Assembly: GCA_963969595.1 (NCBI GenBank)
Contig: OZ018413.1
Coordinates: 13,629,711-13,693,710, forward strand
Direction of reading: 5' to 3'
DNA from: Neckera pumila
Lineage: Eukaryota; Streptophyta; Bryopsida; Hypnales; Neckeraceae
DNA length: 64,000 bases
Position numbers and translations under genes: made by a program. The notes under the pieces are model-generated. The model had not been told where the DNA came from. It worked only from the letters and a program-made list of their open reading frames with translations, and did not search any database. This document shows, piece by piece, positions 1 through 12,700 of this stretch; the first letter of the stretch is position 1, and every line of letters begins with the position of its first letter.

Positions 1-669
1 ATCATAGATTATGTTTTTGTCTATTTGGAAAGCTTTGATTCATTTCATTTGGATTTTGTATGAGAAAGTTATGGACATTCTTGTTTTTTGGGCAGTTAGA
101 GCATCTTTTTGAAAAAGATAACTTCTAGGATGCATTTCTGAACGCAATTTCTCAATTTTTTCAATTTTTTTTTGGCATGGTTTATATTACTTGCTAGAAC
201 AATCTCACCATTGGGATTAGTGCATTTTAATTCCATCTAAAGTATATGAATACTTAGATTTTCCTTGTATCTCGTAACTACTTCTACTTAACAATTTTTT
301 AAAGAATGATAATTAAGTTTTTTTTTAAGTTTTTTTTCCTAGACTCTCAACTCAATTTTCCACTACAAAGATTTAAAGCTCAAAACTCTGTAGTGCAAAA
401 ATTTTAAGTTAAAAATGTTCAAAGTCAAAAAAAGAAGTCCCGCAATGTGAAGAAAAACTTGTTTTTTTCACTTTAAAACGCAGATATCTTGCAATCTGTG
501 CGGTCAAAAATTCTGAAATTTTTTCCACACACTTTCATACTAGTTAGGTGTAAGATCCTATGGTTAGATGTGAAAGAAAAAACATTTTTCAATTTTTACT
601 TTTTGCTATAGAAATGGCAGTTTTGAGTGTTTTTTGGCGGAAAAGGGGCCTTGGTCCTTTAGGGGTTAA
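1..669. mobile_element. TTAA element, family A, cut by window edge
   Basis: This is the right-hand portion of a non-autonomous element. It ends TGGTCCTTTAGGGGTTAA at 652-669, the terminal motif shared by many elements in this window. The interior (cell-size blocks such as the poly-T/A tracts and 'gattcatttcatttgga' near 36) matches the interiors of the copies at 40332-41277 and 60714-61645, in inverse or direct orientation. The left end lies outside the window. There is no coding capacity. Confidence 0.8.
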
Positions 670-1607
670 AGCTAGAATCTTATCAAATTTAGTCATAATC
701 TTAAATGGTTTAGGATACTTTTTGGATAGATTTGTGTAGTCATATTTTATTTTTCAAAGTTTCTCAATTGACCAATTTTGTGGTGTGAATTCAGATTTAA
801 CAACTGAAATTTAAATTTCATAGTATGAATGTTGTACTTAGCCAATTGGTATCAATTTAGCAATTTTCAGGATTCCAATGGGCTTTTAGCCAATGGATAG
901 TTATAACATAGTAAAGTCGATTGGTACAGAGTCTCAATTTGCCCATTTGTTTTTTTAGTGTCCATGTGAGTGAAGCATGAGCTCCTTCCAATAGAAAAGT
1001 AAAAAGAATAGGAGTGTTTGTGTAATGAAAATTGAAATTGAAATTGTATGTGATTGTGTATTGTATGATGAATTGTGAAAAATTGTAGAAATGGTGACTT
1101 TGTATGTGGAAGTTTGAGATTGCCAATTGAAGTGACTGACAAAATTGAAAGAAAAAAATTAAATGAATAAAAATTAAGAGAGAAATTGAATAGATAAAAA
1201 TTGGAGATTAAACAAAGTATAAAAGTATAAAAATAATTGATTGAGTAAGAGAAAAGAAGTATAGATTTGAAAGACAAAATAAATTAATTGGAGAAAGGAA
1301 CCAATGAAGAAAATCTTGAAAATTAATTTCAATTGTATATAATAAATGGTTTCTATAACCGTACATTCTATTGGTTATTTTGGAAAATTTTGTATTCTAT
1401 GAATAATTCCAAGTGAGCAAATGCAATTGATTGATAATACCTTTGTTGGAAATCTATCTTACCTTCCTACAAACAAAATCAAAAAATTAATTTTAATTAA
1501 ACCTAATATTAATTTCACTATAATTTAGATGGGCCGGTGAACGCAATTGGGGCCAAACAATAGGGAACGCAATTGGGAAGCAAATGATGATGGGCTGGCC
1601 CACCTTA
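670..1607. other. AT-rich intergenic DNA, no gene seen
   Basis: No credible coding sequence was found. Open frames are short and low-complexity. A short direct repeat, GAACGCAATTGGG, occurs at about 1539-1577, just before the next MITE. Confidence 0.5.
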
Positions 1608-2308
1608 CTCCCTCCATTCCAAAATGATCTTTTAGTTCATCTTAATCTTGTCGGGATGCTGTGGACTAGAGTAGTCTGGTGGATGACTTCATTGTTAGTT
1701 GTAGAGAAAGAGAATGTATGTATGGCCAATTTCATTAAAATGGCGCCATTCCAAAATTTTGATACTCTTACAGTTCAAAAGGGCCGTTCGGAAATCTATA
1801 TGTGTTTTAGATGGTTTTGAATGGCCGTTTTGAAATCTATACCCGTCCTAGATAGTCAAAATGGCACGCAGTCAAAATAATATGTGGAATATTGCCATTT
1901 TAACAAAATTCCCCATACATGTTGGTTTAATAAACAAAGAATTTTGGTGACTACCTTGGTCATAGGGGGGCATTATAGAGTTAATTTTGTAAGGATGTTG
2001 TGGACCAGAGGGATCTAATGGATGACTTTAGTTCTAATTACAGAAAAAGAGAATGCACCTATTGGTCCAATAATAGGAAGAGTTTGGTGACTACCTTAGT
2101 TATGAAAAACCGCATTGTTTTAGGGTTAAGTTTTTGTCTCGAATGATCTTTCAATTGCTCAAAAATTATCATTTTTGTTCTTGAAGACTCAATGAATGAA
2201 TAAAAACTTCCTTGAAACACTTAAAAACAAACTTCAAAAAGAATATTAGTTTTAGTCTTAACCTTGAACACTTTATTCACCTGGAAGGTCATTTTGGGAC
2301 AGAGGGAT
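1608..2308. mobile_element. Stowaway-like MITE (TA target) with nested MITE
   Basis: The left end is CTCCCTCCATTCCAAAATGA and the right end, read in reverse complement, is ATCCCTCTGTCCCAAAATGA. Both are flanked by TA (1606-1607 and 2309-2310). CTCCCTCYGTYCC ends with a TA duplication are characteristic of Tc1/mariner-derived Stowaway MITEs of plants. The element is interrupted by another TA MITE at 1723-1915. It is non-coding. Confidence 0.65.
1723..1915. mobile_element. TA-target MITE, 190-bp family, copy 1
   Basis: The element starts TGGCCAATTTCATTAAAATG and ends CATTTTAACAAAATTCCCCA, an imperfect inverted repeat of about 22 bp. It is flanked by TA on both sides (1721-1722, 1916-1917). Two sister copies are at 54941-55117 and 62956-63146. 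Interior blocks such as 'gaaatctatacccgtcctag' are shared between copies. It is inserted in the Stowaway-like element 1608-2308. Confidence 0.75.
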
Positions 2309-3804
2309 TATTAAATTGTCTTGATAATTATCATATATTTTGAACCTCAAAATCCTTCATGGTGTCTTATTTCCAATTTTTAACTATTAGTGATTGAGTT
2401 TTTTGTATATATTGAGATTTTGAAATTAGAAATAGAAAAAGAAGAAATACTTTTCTTGAAGGTTTTTATTTTAATGTAGTTGTAATTGGGCAGACTAAAT
2501 CTATGTTTGTAAGAAGAGCTTTCAGTCATATCGTTTGTATTGGTGAAATAAAATTATAAGGAAATTTGTTTTGCATGCAATTAGGACATTCCAGTACAGT
2601 GCCTTTTAGAAAGTAAGATAATTCCAATTTCAACTTGCAAGAATTAGTGACACCTTTACAATGACTTATTTGGTGTGAATTTTTCCATGAGGTGATTTTC
2701 TAAAAGTGAGATGAGTACATTGATGTATATTCTTTAAATATTTGAATAATAAAATTAAAAAATTTCATCAGTATTATTTTTTCAATCAGTTATTATGTAA
2801 TATAATGAAAAACACGCAATTTTTTTTTACTGAAAACCAAATTTTTACTTTTTGAAATTGAAATTTGGTGTGCTAATCAAGATTGCATAAAACAATGAGT
2901 CTAGTAAGTTAGTTTTGAAAGATAGATCTAAAAAGATCAAATTTTGAAAGATACTATTGCAAATCAAAATCAAGGGGCTTACTTTCTAAAGGGCATTATA
3001 CATAAGTAACAAACATTTTTGAATTCCATTTCAATTTTTCTCAAAAATAAAAAATAAAAATAAATTATATGACATAAATTGCTTGCTACAATATTCTTGC
3101 CATTGTGAACAAGATTATTCAACTTTATGTCAAAATTAGCAATTTATTTTTTCTTTTCATAATATATTTTTTTCTTTAGAGTGATTTCTTTCAAAAAGTA
3201 TTGTAAATTATTTTCTTGGTTATACTTTTTCTATAAAATTCTGAAGTTGATCCTACAACATACTATCAAAGTAATCAAGTTGTGAAATATACATGTTTTC
3301 TAAATGCAAATGAAATTGTTTGCAACCATTTACATATTGTATAGGTTATAAGGCGGGCACACCCAAAAAAACCACTTTTTTGTTAGAGTAATTTGAGATG
3401 CCAAGATATAGAAACTAATACTAGTGTCAACTTTAGAATACAAGTCAAACTTTAATTTATTAGATTACAAGCACATGCACACTGAAGATTTACGAGTTAG
3501 GTATTCCTTTAATTTATACACATACACAATACATATATGACAAACTAGGTTAGTAATTTTCCAAAAAACTAGGCATCCTTTTAATTCTTTATTTTTTAAC
3601 CAAATTACTGAGAAGCTATGGTATATTTCCATATTTGCGTATAAAAATGCATGTTTTAAGTCCCCAGGAATTGTCACCTACATCAATTCCTCCAAATAAA
3701 TTCTAAATAATTCTTAAAAATGTATAAGGAAAAAAATGCATACTATGATATTCCTTATAATGATTTTTCAAATTTATATTGAAATATTAAATAAAGAATT
3801 TCTA
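2309..3804. other. AT-rich intergenic DNA, no gene seen
   Basis: Very AT-rich sequence with poly-A/T runs. No coding sequence, RNA gene or clear element end could be supported. Confidence 0.5.
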
Positions 3805-4204
3805 TTAATCCTTTAAGGACCGGTTGACTAGTTTTGGGTCAAAACTGCCACATCTAACCTTCTCAAGTCAAATTAGTTGTGAATTGGGAGATGGACCAAA
3901 GAAGACGAATGTGGGAAATTCCCAACTCCATCTATAGGAACAAAAATTGGGCCAATTTGAGTCTCTATGTAGACTCAGGGTTGAAATTAGTCACAATTTT
4001 TTGGCTGAAAATGCAACATTTGAAATAGAGATGCATTATAATAAACCGGATTTCGCCATAGTTTGCCACAAAACTCACCATCACTTAGTAAAACATTCAC
4101 CCCGCATCCATTGGTACGGTTGGATTTTTGACATGCATCGTTTTGCTTCAACCACAAAACGCATCACCCACCCACCAAATCAACCACGGTCCTTAAAGGG
4201 TTAA
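3805..4204. mobile_element. TTAA element, 400-bp family D, copy 1
   Basis: The left end is TTAATCCTTTAAGGACCG and the right end is CGGTCCTTAAAGGGTTAA, so the terminal inverted repeats are nearly perfect and a TTAA lies at each edge. The length of 400 bp matches its sister at 19947-20342 (396 bp), and both share an interior beginning TTGACT..TTTTGGTC and ending CAAATCAACCACGGTC. Open frames inside are not conserved and are not considered genes. Confidence 0.8.
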
Positions 4205-4816
4205 ACCTCCTTCAAAAATTTGCCCAAATTTATCTTAAAATTTCTGTTGATTTTGAGTGCAAAATATATGTATAATAGAATTGATTGTCTACAAACTAGT
4301 ATGGACATTTTTCATTTTTCATTTTCAAATAGTAGTCACCTAATTTTTTAAGGATTTAATGCACATTTGGCTATTTTGGTCCTTCTAACAATTGTTTCGA
4401 GTTTACAAAGTGAATTCATTTGCTTAATATAAATCCACCTAGCTTTTACCCCCTAGAATTTTAAGAGTCACCTTAGGGAATTCTTGATGGTTAGGCAAGT
4501 TCCTATAATCTCAATTTTTAGTATAATTTTTGAAAACTCTTTATCAAGATAGGAAAATTAATTAGTTTTTTGAAAATATAATTTCTATTTCAATCAACAT
4601 CTAGAAGCAAATATTATGCCATCCAAACAATAAAACAAACAAGGTTGGGAAGCAAAAAAACACAAAGAACTTGAAATAATTTTTTATAAATATTATATTT
4701 TTGTCTACGTAGAAAAATTAGTTCATCCATTTCGATAAGTGATGTAAAAGTTAGGAGCATCTTATTGTGAAGGCAATCTTATCAAATTTTGAGAAAATAA
4801 TAGATTAGATCTCTTT
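4205..4816. other. AT-rich intergenic DNA, no gene seen
   Basis: Nothing supportable as a gene or element in this stretch. Confidence 0.5.
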
Positions 4817-5401
4817 TTAACCCCTAAAGTCCCAAGGCCATTTTTTTGTCAAAAATCACTCAAAACTGCTACTTTTGTGGCGTTCATCTAAAAGATCAGA
4901 AAAAATAATTTTTTTTAGAAACTAACCGTAGGATCTTATACTGTACTTTTTACAGATCATGTAGTAAAAATTTTGTGATGTTTGACCGTACGGATTGAAA
5001 GATATCAGCATTCAAAGTGCAAGAAGAAGTTTTTTTCAAGAAGATGCTCTAATTGCCCGAAAAACAAGATTGTCCATAACTTTCTCATAAAAAGTCCAAA
5101 TGAAATGAATCAAAGCTTCCCAAATAGGCAAAAATATAATCTATAAGGAAAAAAAATTAAAAAAATTAAATTAAATTTTTTGCAATTTTTTTTTGCTGCC
5201 CCCTCTCCCCTATTTTGAGCTTATTTGGGCATAACTTTTGCTCCCGGGCACCGATTGAAATAAAATTACATTCCCCAAAAGCTAATAAGTTTTTCTATCT
5301 CATGGGAAAGTTTCAGAAAGTTTCATTAAAAATTGAGCTCATAGGAACTTGCCCAAAATCCATTTTGTCCCCCGTAGGGACAATGGGACTTTAGGGGTTA
5401 A
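4817..5401. mobile_element. TTAA element, family A, internally deleted
   Basis: It begins TTAACCCCTAAAGTCCC and ends GGGACTTTAGGGGTTAA. At 585 bp it is shorter than the 903-946 bp copies, although both ends and the subterminal hairpin TTGTCCC..GGGACAA (5365-5383) are kept, so it is an internal-deletion derivative. It lies 14 bp from the next TTAA element (5416-6351). Confidence 0.85.
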
Positions 5402-5415
5402 TTCTAATTTTGCAA

Positions 5416-6351
5416 TTTACCCCTAGAGGACCAAATGATGTTCTTTTGCAATATATTGAATATAATGATTTTGGACAATTCACTGCAGACAGAAATTTTA
5501 TTTTATTTCTTGAAGACTTTCACACAATATGTGTCCAAGGATTAGCTTTAAGGCACAACAATTTTCATAATTTTTGCCTACATAGTTAAAAAGTTATGGT
5601 ATGATATGTCATTTTCAAGTTGGTCGGCGAGCAGCTCCCAAAATTATTAAAAAATTACTTTTTCAAAAATAAAAAGTTGAAAGTATTTTCCTAAGTTTAT
5701 ATATATGTGAAAAGTTTTGAATCATTCCATTTTAATTAATGAAATGAAAGTTATGATGAGTTTTAAAATTTGCAAGTAGTTATAGAATCTCTATTCAAAA
5801 ATAAACTTTGAAGTCGTTTATTTAACTTAAATTTCAATATTTTTGGAAAAAAATAAAAACATTGGGCGTATATTGTTCATTACAATATTATGACCATTGG
5901 AATTGACATTTTTCCACTCCATAACTAAATTCTTAACAATTTCGTGTTTTGAATCATTTTCTACTTTTTTCTATTTATTATGAATTATTTTTTCCTATAT
6001 GTTGTACAATTTCAAATGATCTTCAGAATTTTCAAGCATGTGGAATAAATCTAAAGAGTAACCAACATTTTGGACATTTTTTCATAGAAAAGCAAGCTTG
6101 TGAAGTGTAGCTGCCCAATTTTTTGCAGGGCCTTAAATAGCAATTATGTGCTTTCAAACGCTAATATCTTTCAATCCACATGGTGTAAAATTTTGAAGTT
6201 TTTTCTACATCTTTTCAAACCAGTTTACTACAAGATACTATGGCTATATATGTCCCAAAATTTTTTTTTCCTAAAATTTGGTATTTATACTAGAAATGGC
6301 AGTTTTAGAATGCTTTTGGTGAAAACATAGTCTCTGACCTTTAGGAGTTAA
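5416..6351. mobile_element. TTAA element, family B
   Basis: The left end TTTACCCCTAGAGGACC is slightly decayed; the right end is GACCTTTAGGAGTTAA. The length is 936 bp. Its interior is shared with the copies at 43246-44184, 46622-48472 and 47260-48190 (for example the 'caagcttgtgaagtg' and 'gctaatatctttcaatcca' segments). No transposase frame is present. Confidence 0.75.
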
Positions 6352-6359
6352 AAAAAGAG

Positions 6360-6810
6360 GTAGGAATGGTTTAGTTCACTTGCCAAAAATTTCAATGTTG
6401 GGATTAGTGAGTTTCAATTTTATTTCAAAGATATAAACAATTTTTTTTTTTTTTTCATCTCATACCTACTTTATTAGTAGAAAGATGGTCTTTGGGCATC
6501 AATGAATATTCTTAGAGCATGGTGCTAAAGGCCCACATTGTCACCAAACTAATACGATTATGGATGTTGGGCACCATGTTTTAATGCTATTCATTGGGGT
6601 CTAAAGACCACCCTTTCTATTAGAGGTTTTGACTTAACAATTTTTTTAAAGAATGAAAATTTGATTTTTTCATTGATTTTGGTTATAAAAAATTTGAAGC
6701 CTTTTGAATATGCTAGTACAAAATCTTAAAGTTGAATATGCAAGAATAAACAAATGTTTAGAATTTTTGCTCTTTGCATTAGAAATGGCACTGGGACATT
6801 AGGGGAATAA
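6360..6810. mobile_element. Relic of TTAA element family A with nested MITE
   Basis: The sequence resembles the right half of family A (GGGATTAGTG, the CTTAACAATTTTTTTAAAGAATGA block, AGAAATGGCA near the end). It stops at a decayed end, GGACATTAGGGGAATAA (about 6794-6810). The left half is missing. It is interrupted by the small MITE at 6487-6609. Confidence 0.5.
6487..6609. mobile_element. Small inverted-repeat MITE, 123 bp
   Basis: It starts GGTCTTTGGGCATCAATGAA and ends TTCATTGGGGTCTAAAGACC, giving terminal inverted repeats of about 22 bp with two or three mismatches. It splits the family A relic. The target duplication is not clear. Confidence 0.6.
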
Positions 6811-7932
6811 CTCTTTCCAAATTGAAGACTTCTAATAAATTCATCATAAAAGCGTATTTTATGTCAAAAATGTGAGTATCGTCACAATATTTTTTCTAAG
6901 TTAAAATTTTTAAATTTCGTGTTTTTAGGAATTCCATAATTATATAAACATATTAAAGTTATGAAACTTAAAATAATTAGCATACCAGGGAATCATTTGT
7001 CAAAAATCATATGCCTTTGATTGGAACCACAACTATTACCCTTTTTAAAATATCCAAGCTCAAATATATATGTAAAACAAAAATTTAATGTGATTAACAT
7101 TGTTTTTATAACCATATGTAATATTCAAACCTACATGTCCTTTCAATAAAATAACTTCTTTCAAATTTTCCAGCCTAAAAGTACCTTAGAATTTTTTTTA
7201 TAAACTTCTGAATTATAGCATACATGTAGATTTGATTCAATGACAAAAATAATATTTCAAACAAGTGATTCAATAGTATGCATCATAATTTAACACTATC
7301 TATTACATTTACAAATTTATGTTTAAAAAATAAAGGTAAGAAGATTGTATGTTTTGATATAAATGGAAGTCATTTTCAATGATTCAGTTATTTTTAAATG
7401 TGTGCTTTAATTTTTGGTTATTATCATTATTAACATGCATTAATTTTTTTATTTTATCATCATTAAATTTCAACAACATTAATAATTACGTACTGTAGCT
7501 CCTATAAATTTTTATACACTTTAAAAATTGCCATACTTAATTGAAAAATTAGATTCTTCCAGTAACTTCTGGACATATTAGGGTACAAGTAAAACATTTG
7601 TATGAAACAGGTTTTCAAACTTTTGAGTACTATTTAGAAATTGAAATTTTAAACTCAATTTCACTGGTGAAAAATAACTTTTAACAAATGTAAAAATCTT
7701 TAAGATTCTTTAGTAAGAGGAAAGAAAATTCTTTTGGAATTTATGTTAAAATTTTTAATGCTTTCTAAAATTTTATTGAGTAAATGATTATTGAAAAGAA
7801 TATGATTCCAAATAATAACGCTCTTAATAAATCACTCAAACAACATACAAACAAATTATGAAAATAAATATATAAATCTTTTATACACTTTTTAAATTTT
7901 GACAATGTTCTGTGTATATTATTAAAAACATA
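6811..7932. other. AT-rich intergenic DNA, no gene seen
   Basis: No coding sequence or element boundary could be supported. Confidence 0.5.
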
Positions 7933-8468
7933 TTCCCTTTGTCTTGAAATGATTGTCCAAAAATAGATGTCCAAAAATGATTGTCCACTATTTCAAATTT
8001 AATTCTATGAAGATGCAATTAATAAAATAGTTAGTATATCACAATAAGAATTTCAGTTAGACAAAGACACAATTCATGAAGTAGTCAATGTCAATTCCAC
8101 AAAGACATAATTTATGAAGTATTCAAATTTAGTTGCTTACAACAAGTTGCTCACAAGCTGCTTAAGAAAAATCCAACCCTAAATTGTCTTCATAACATCT
8201 TCATATGGTACAAAGACAAGATGGAAAACAATGTGTTTTTATGCTCAATTATAATTTTTGGTGGAACATTGTAAGCTAGCAGGTGATTTATCATGTGAAC
8301 TTGCGGCCTCAATTTTCCTGCTTTAAATAGTTCATGCTTTAAATTTGATCTTGCTGGTTTTGCAAACAATTGAGCTAATCAAGAATTAATCTACATGTCT
8401 GCATTTATTACTGTATCAGATTTTCAAATTTTGCCTTAATCTTGAGAAAAGTTTTGGGATAAAGGGAG
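7933..8468. mobile_element. Possible Stowaway-like MITE
   Basis: The left end is TTCCCTTTGTCTTGAAATG and the right end in reverse complement is CTCCCTTTATCCCAAAAC, each bordered by TA. The inverted match covers only about 12-15 bp, so the call is tentative. A short internal duplication of AATGATTGTCCA lies next to the left end. Confidence 0.4.
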
Positions 8469-9282
8469 TAAATATTTAGGATCATATTCTAATCAATAAT
8501 TTGACTCAATAAAAAAATTTCATTTTTTTATTTTTTCATTTTAATGAAATTCCAAAAGAATTTCCATTCCATTTATTAAAGAATTCTGAAATTTGTAGTT
8601 GTATTAATAATAGTTTTACCAATAAATTTGAGTTAATTTTAGAATCATCCAAATTCTTATTTATGTTTTTTAAAACATCAATTTATATAATTGTATCACT
8701 TGTAACCTATCCCAACATGTCCAAAATTTATGCCAAGTTTAATTACTTTTGGACTATTGAAAGTTCAGAATTAATAATGGTCATCGGGTGGGGAAAAAAT
8801 GGTCATTAAGAGATAATCCAAAACATTGGGAAATCTATGAAAAAATTGGGAGATCTTTTGATGTTATTATCCAAAAATCTTTGGACGTATAATCCAAAAT
8901 TCATTGAATAGTCCAAAAATAGTTAAATGTGGCATATTTGTTGAAAAAATCAAATTTCTCAAGTAGTTATAGATATTTTTGTAAGTTTTTGAAATAATTT
9001 GAAAGTCGCTCTATACTAACTAAAGACTTTTGATATCAATCTAAATATGTTTTGAAATTATTGTATGATTGATTCTTTTTAATGATTTCAATTTTAGGCG
9101 TATATTAAGAAGAAGAATCAACATTATTTTGATCTTCATAGAAAGAACACAAAACTTTTGTCATTATTCAATCAATTGTAATATTTCTTCAATTTATTAA
9201 AATTACAAGGTGCAAATGTTCATAGCATCATTAAGATGGTTTCCTAATCAAAATAAAATAAAGCAGTAAGATTTTACTTTTT
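8469..9282. other. AT-rich intergenic DNA, no gene seen
   Basis: Nothing supportable. On the minus strand this is the 3' side of the eEF1B pseudogene; no long poly(A) remnant is visible directly after its stop codon. Confidence 0.45.
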
Positions 9283-10007
9283 CTACATTTTATTGAAAGA
9301 AACAATATCACAACTTTGAATGTGGTTGTTTGTTGCTTCATTGCCAATAATTCTTTCAATCAAATTGAGAGGAGATACCTTATCACTTTCAACCATCATC
9401 ATAATTTCAAGTACCTTTTGACCATCTTCAATTACAACAAATTGAGATTCACCCCAAATCAATCCATCCATTTGTACTCCTCGCACATGTTTTTCAACAT
9501 CATTTAAGTTATCTTCTATATTCCATGGTTTAATATGCAACTTTATTGATGATGTCCTCATTTCAAGATCCTTTGATGAGGATTTTTTTGAGAGATTAGG
9601 AAAAGATGAAGTCAAATTATTCTCTTCATCAATTTCTTCTTGTACCATACTGAAATCATCTTTGTTCACGTCATTTGAAGATAATGGAGTTGTAGCATTC
9701 ACAACATTTGATTCTTCAATGTTTTCTTCTAGTGATAGAGTAATAACTTTCTTGATGAATATACCTTCACCTTCTTGTGAAAATCGAGGGCCAATATGTC
9801 ATCCACTTTATTATACCACGTCAATATATTGACATGATTTGGGTCAATAGATCTTTGCAAAGCACCATAAACAACAAGGTCGTCTTTACAAGGTACTGCA
9901 CCAGAAATGAAGTTTTGTTGTCCAAGAAGTTTGTCCAACTTTTTCATCCCGTCTTTAGTTCCTAAATTGAGAAAATTAGTTGCCATAGAAATAAGTCCAG
10001 ATGCCAT
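9283..10007 (-). pseudogene. eEF1B (elongation factor 1-beta/delta) retro-pseudogene
   Basis: Read on the minus strand, the first frame (from 10007) encodes an eEF1B-like N-terminal GST-C-type domain: TKDGMKKLDKLLGQQNFISG, then DDLVVYGAL and LTWYNKVDDILA. The frame changes near 9770-9780. A second frame to 9283 gives the C-terminal nucleotide-exchange domain: LHIKPWN, VQMDGLIWGESQFV, a KVLEIMMM segment, and the terminal IQSCDIVSFNKM, which matches the family's ..YIQSCDIVAFNKI ending. In the living gene this factor reloads GTP on eEF1A. Plant eEF1B genes normally have several introns; this copy has none and is frameshifted. The usual acidic/lysine-rich linker before the exchange domain is short and divergent. 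These points suggest a reverse-transcribed copy, now a pseudogene. A diverged expressed gene with a sequencing frameshift is less likely. The family assignment is firm; the retrocopy origin is inferred. Confidence 0.75.
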
Positions 10008-11789
10008 TTTAACCGTTAAACCAAGTGATTAAGAATTCTAAACTAAAAGAAAATTTAAATGTTGTACTTTGTCATGCATCATAGGACATAGTCAGACATC
10101 ATTTCAATTAGTATCATAGTAATGGTGATTTTTAAGTTTTAAAAGTCTCTTTCAAATTGGTGGCAATTGTATTATAGTTTGAGATACAATGTACTTATTG
10201 TTAGAATTAAGTAATATAAAGTTGAAGTCTTAGATTCATAGTGAAATAAATTGTAGACTACACAAAATAGTGAAATTAGGTTGCCCCATAATAATTTCTT
10301 GATAATCTACACTACAGAAATATTCACTGCTTTTGTACAATGATGCATTCAATTCATAGCAATGTGTATTGCATAGATTTGCACCAGTTCAAGGCTTAGT
10401 TCAGAGAGTGGCATGCACCTCCATGTAGAAAAAACATTGATCCATGAGGTAATTTATCTCAGATAAGACAACCTAATTGACAAGGCAACCTAATTTCACT
10501 ATTTTGTGTAGTTTTTTTGCATTCAATTTGTAAAATTTCAATTAATTCTTGCATTGAACTTGCATCAATTTTGCCAATAATTGAAAAAAAAACTTGTAGA
10601 CCTAAATTTTAGATTCAAATCTACTATTTAAATTTAGGGATGGAATTAAAAAATCAAAAGTTGCAAAACAAAATGAGAAGTTAATTAGTACAATGTAATC
10701 TTCATTTTTGAAACCTATCAAAAAATAGATGTGTGCAGTTGTCTTGCATTGGTTACTACTCCATTATAGAAAAAATACTCTTATATAAGTTTTACACAAT
10801 GGAAGAAATACCATTGTAAGCTAATGTTTATTTTATTTTTTTATATGTAAATTATAAGTAAACAATGTAAAATTTGAACACGTAAGAACCAAATATGTTA
10901 TATACATGTAAAAACATTTTTCTTCATCCATTTAATTTTTTCAAGTTGTAATGGTAGTTTTCTAAATTTTGCACAATATAAGTTTTGAAAACTCTTTTCT
11001 ACAAATATTTTATGGTTCAAACGCTACAATTATTTCACATCAAGAATGAAAAAAATTTGTTGGAAAATAGTACTGAAAATGAATTTTATAAATAATCAAG
11101 TTAATAATTTAAAAAACCAAAAAATTAAAAAAATTCAGATTTCAAACTTATAACAAAAAATTCTTCAAAATTCAAATACATTCAATCCAAAAATTTCATT
11201 TTTAGCAGAATTAAAATTTATTTTTTATAAATTTTATGGATAACTATTAATGAAATATTAGGTCTAATTATGTAAATATGATCTATTTACAATATTTTAT
11301 AACCATTTTTTTTAATTTTTTTTTGATATAACCATTGCTTGAGAGTGATCAACCAAATCATTCTTTTTAATTGTACTTAATAATATATTTATATGATCTT
11401 GAATTTGGGAATGCATTCAATAGAAATAATTGCACTCCAATTTTTTGGCTTGTTTAGATGTTTTATTTTAGAAAAATATTTACAAATATGATGAATCATT
11501 TTTGTATATTTCTACATAGTGCAAAACAGAAGTTGGGTCAAATATACATTTTTTTTGTTTTTGATATTGAATGATTTAAAAAAGTTATAAATATAGGATA
11601 TTAAGAGATCCTATACAATTCAATGGGCACCTATACAAGTTACAAGAAAATAACCTCATGAATGCTAGTACAATATTACAACTTGAATGACTATATCAGA
11701 TTTTTCATGCAAATTCCACATGTTCTCCAAGTATTTTAGATACCATCTTCCGGAATAGAAGGAATTATAAATAAATACCTAGTTTTCAG
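10008..11789. other. AT-rich intergenic DNA, no gene seen
   Basis: No gene supported. Short inverted matches occur, for example 'cacaaaatagtgaaattaggttgc' near 10261 against the stretch at about 10485-10510, suggesting a decayed inverted-repeat element that I could not delimit. Confidence 0.4.
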
Positions 11790-12700
11790 TTAACTCATGA
11801 AGGTTTTTGACTATGTTTTCACCAAAAATGCTCTAAAACTGCCATTTCTAATACAAGTACCATATTATAGAAAAAGAAACATTTTTAGAAACATGTAACT
11901 GTAGGATCTTATAATATACTAGTTCAAGATGTTGTAGAAAAAATTTCAGAAATTTCCACCTTATGGATTGCAAGATAATAGCGTTTGAATTGACAAAAAT
12001 TCATTTTTGTCCCTACGAAAATCCGAGCAGCTGCACTTCAAAAGGTCACATTTGTATGAAAAAATGTCCAAAATGGTGCTTACCCTTTGGACTCATTCTT
12101 CAAGGCAAGTTGACTACATGCTTGAAAATTTTCAAGATCATTTGGAATTGTAAAACATATAGGAAAATATAGTAAGTAGAAAGAAGTAGAGAATGATTCA
12201 AAATACGAAATTGTTAACCATTTATTAAGGAATTGAAAAATGCCAATCCCAATGATTGTAATGTTGTAATAAACAATATACACCGAACAGCTTTATTTTT
12301 TTTCCAAAATATTGAAGATTGAGGACTTCAAAATTTATTTTGGAGTAGAGATTTCATAACTACCTATGAACTATTTTAAATTAAGAATCTTTATAACTTT
12401 TGATTCATAAATTAAAATGGAATGATTCAAAGCTTCTTGCGTATACGTAAATCTGAAGAACCAATTTAAAATTTTTATTTAAAAAAAAAGTGATTTTTAA
12501 AGAAGTTTTTTGGGCTGTCTAAGCTGCTTGCCGAATGTTGAAAATTACATATCATGCAATAACTTTTTAATCGTATAGTCAAAAGTTATGAAAATTTTTA
12601 GGCCTTAAACCTACTCCTTGTGAAAATGTTGCATTAAATTTTCAAAGAAAAAATAATTTTTTCCATTTCCATAGAAATTCATTTAGAAATTCAATCTAGC
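11790..12700. mobile_element. Relic of TTAA element family B
   Basis: The left end, TTAACTCATGAAGG, is decayed. It is followed by family B interior in the same orientation as 46622 (GACTATGTTTTCACCAAAAA, the GCACTTCAAAAGGTCACATT block, CAATCCCAATGATTGTAATG). The right end fades out near 12700. Confidence 0.6.

Noticed and set aside
3947..4204. An 85-residue open frame rich in His
   Set aside because: It lies entirely inside TTAA family D element 3805-4204, is not maintained in the sister copy 19947-20342, and ends exactly on the element's TTAA.
6348..6351. PIF/Harbinger assignment (TAA/TTA duplication) for the TTAA elements
   Set aside because: At the nested insertion the left and right flanks would give different 3-bp words, and the conserved outer A after GGGGTTA argues for the 4-bp palindrome TTAA.
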